From Bacillota bacterium (GTDB taxonomy: Bacteria; Bacillota; Sulfobacillia; RBS10-35; JAJYVM01): 14,087 bases of DNA. The notes under the pieces were generated by a model that was not told the origin of the DNA, made no database searches, and worked only from the letters and a program-made list of their open reading frames with translations. The position numbers and the translations under genes were made by a program. The stretch spans positions 1 to 14,087 of the forward strand of contig JAJYVM010000051.1 in assembly GCA_021792015.1 (NCBI GenBank), read 5' to 3'. Numbering within the stretch: the stretch's first letter is position 1; each line of letters starts with the position of its first letter. Of this stretch, positions 13,410 to 14,087 are shown piece by piece.

Positions 13410-13643
13410 ATGCCGGCCGCATGCGATCCCGGAACCTCCTTCCATCAACTGCTCACATCGCTTCCGATCGAGACGGTGCAGGTGGCGATGCAGGGCGACA
13501 CGGCCGCCAATGGCAGGCTGGTGGACATCGACCCCCACTTCATCACCGTGGCCGTCCAGCAGAGGCAGAGCTCGGCGACGCCGAGCCACGTGCTCATGGT
13601 GTTCATTCCGATCCGCCGCATCTCCGCCATCGCGGAGCTGTAG
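13410..13643 (+). CDS. Small beta-rich protein, Sm-like (DUF2642/YuzF-like)
   Basis: A 77-aa protein beginning MPAACDPGTSFHQLLTSLPI. Pattern: a short helix (HQLLTSL), then strands VQVAMQGD, ANGRLVDIDPHFITVAV and VLMVFIPIRRISAI. A pattern of xVxVxxxGxxxxGxLxDhxxxxhxh followed by hhIPhxxIxxI is that of small Sm-like proteins such as the DUF2642 family, several of which are spore-coat associated in Bacillus. The similarity is at pattern level only. The ATG at 13410 has AAGGAG 6 nt upstream (13398-13403); the ATG at 13404 lies too close to that site. It begins a plus-strand group divergent from the dehydrogenase. Confidence 0.75.
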   Translation: MPAACDPGTSFHQLLTSLPIETVQVAMQGDTAANGRLVDIDPHFITVAVQQRQSSATPSHVLMVFIPIRRISAIAEL

Positions 13644-13652
13644 ACGGGACAC

Positions 13653-13672
13653 GGGGCGCGCGGAGGCGCCCC
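13653..13672 (+). terminator. GC hairpin downstream of the 77-aa gene
   Basis: GGGGCGC and GCGCCCC form a perfect 7-bp stem with a 6-nt loop, 9 nt past the stop. There is no T run after it, so it is only a candidate terminator. A -10-like CATAGACT follows immediately. Confidence 0.45.
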
Positions 13673-13674
13673 CG

Positions 13675-13682
13675 CATAGACT
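13675..13682 (+). promoter_or_regulatory. Candidate -10 element for a leaderless transcript
   Basis: CATAGACT (containing TANNNT) ends only 6 nt before the ATG at 13689, and the gene has no ribosome binding site. This is the layout of leaderless promoters in several bacterial groups. No -35 was recognised. Confidence 0.35.
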
Positions 13683-13688
13683 GCCGCC

Positions 13689-14087
13689 ATGGATACGGAG
13701 GGCCGCTACCTGCTTGGCGCCACGCCGCTCACGGAGACGCTGGCGTTCCTGGCGCGCAACGCTGACATCAACCTCGTCCCCGAGGCCCTCGCGGCCCGCA
13801 CCGCCGCGGCCGAGCGAAATCGCCAGGGCCGTCCGCGGCCTGAGGAGCTGCCGCCGCCCGAGGCGGCGCCCGCGGCCTGGGGCGAGCACCTTGATCGCGT
13901 CGCGGCCCGCCCCCTGTTCCAGCACCTCTTCGGTGGCACCCGTTGGTCGTTCGCCGCCGTGCCCGTCGGCAGCCTGATCTCGGTGCAGCCCCATGTCAAC
14001 TGGACGTATGCACGCCGCCAGGCCGAGCGGGCGGGCGACCTGCTGGAGCTCTGCCTGCCCACGCAGGCCGAGCCGCTGGCCCTGTGG
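13689..14087 (+). CDS. Unrecognised protein, 3' end beyond the window
   Basis: An ATG at 13689 opens 133 codons without a stop up to the last base. An in-frame TAG at 13677 rules out an earlier start. The protein starts MDTEGRYLLGATPLTETLAF. Residues 45-65 are Pro/Glu/Ala-rich, and a more conserved-looking part follows: HLFGGTRWSFAAVPVGSLIS, then VQPHVNWTYARRQAE and LLELCLPTQ. There is no signal sequence or membrane helix. Codon use (G/C at third position) is that of the neighbours, so it is very likely real. I do not recognise the family; the VPVGSLxxVQPHV stretch faintly recalls ParB-like nuclease N-termini, but not enough to name it. Confidence 0.7.
   Translation, partial: MDTEGRYLLGATPLTETLAFLARNADINLVPEALAARTAAAERNRQGRPRPEELPPPEAAPAAWGEHLDRVAARPLFQHLFGGTRWSFAAVPVGSLISVQPHVNWTYARRQAERAGDLLELCLPTQAEPLALW

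Noticed and set aside
12916..13422. N-terminal extension of the dehydrogenase by 169 residues
   Set aside because: The extension is low-complexity and lacks homology signals, while the GTG at 12915 has a good ribosome binding site right before the Rossmann fold.
12888..13994. A 368-codon minus-strand frame across the right end
   Set aside because: It crosses the 77-aa gene, the partial gene and the dehydrogenase start in antisense and shows no domain.

Overview
This is a GC-rich window (visibly about 70% G+C) from an endospore-forming bacterium. The gene set dacF, spoIIAA, spoIIAB, sigF, spoVAA and spoVAB is specific to spore formers and points to Bacillota. The high GC and the aerobic-type seven-iron ferredoxin suggest a deep GC-rich lineage of the Symbiobacterium, Thermaerobacter or Sulfobacillus kind; that placement is inference. 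Ten of the seventeen genes called start with GTG or TTG, and most of the clear ribosome binding sites sit 9 nt from the start.

Left part (1-4067, minus strand). The edge holds a broken C-terminal remnant of a DUF4143-type AAA ATPase. Next to it lies a three-gene signalling module, in transcription order an OmpR/PhoB-type response regulator, a membrane sensor histidine kinase and a membrane-anchored beta-propeller protein. The kinase stop and the propeller start overlap by 4 nt. About 650 nt without a convincing gene (4068-4724) separate this from a plus-strand seven-iron ferredoxin (4725-5018), which converges stop-to-stop with spoVAB.

Centre (5019-12029, minus strand). This is the forespore sporulation block. 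In transcription order it is dacF, a small thioredoxin-reductase-like flavoprotein, spoIIAA, spoIIAB, sigF, an imperfect 80-nt tandem repeat, a DUF402 protein, an Asp-box lipoprotein, spoVAA and spoVAB. In Bacillus subtilis dacF-spoIIAA-spoIIAB-sigF is followed directly by spoVAA-spoVAB-spoVAC and the rest of spoVA. Here the order is kept, but three extra genes are inserted and spoVAC onward is missing after spoVAB. SpoIIAA, SpoIIAB and SigF form the anti-anti-sigma, anti-sigma and sigma switch that starts forespore transcription. DacF trims peptidoglycan. SpoVAA and SpoVAB belong to the spore membrane machinery for dipicolinic acid.

Right part (12130-14087). A minus-strand short-chain dehydrogenase is followed by a plus-strand set of small genes: a possible 56-aa protein, a 77-aa beta-rich protein resembling spore-associated Sm-like proteins, and an unrecognised gene running off the window edge. 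No tRNA, rRNA, CRISPR array or intact mobile element was seen. Many long antisense open frames are by-products of the high GC and were left out.
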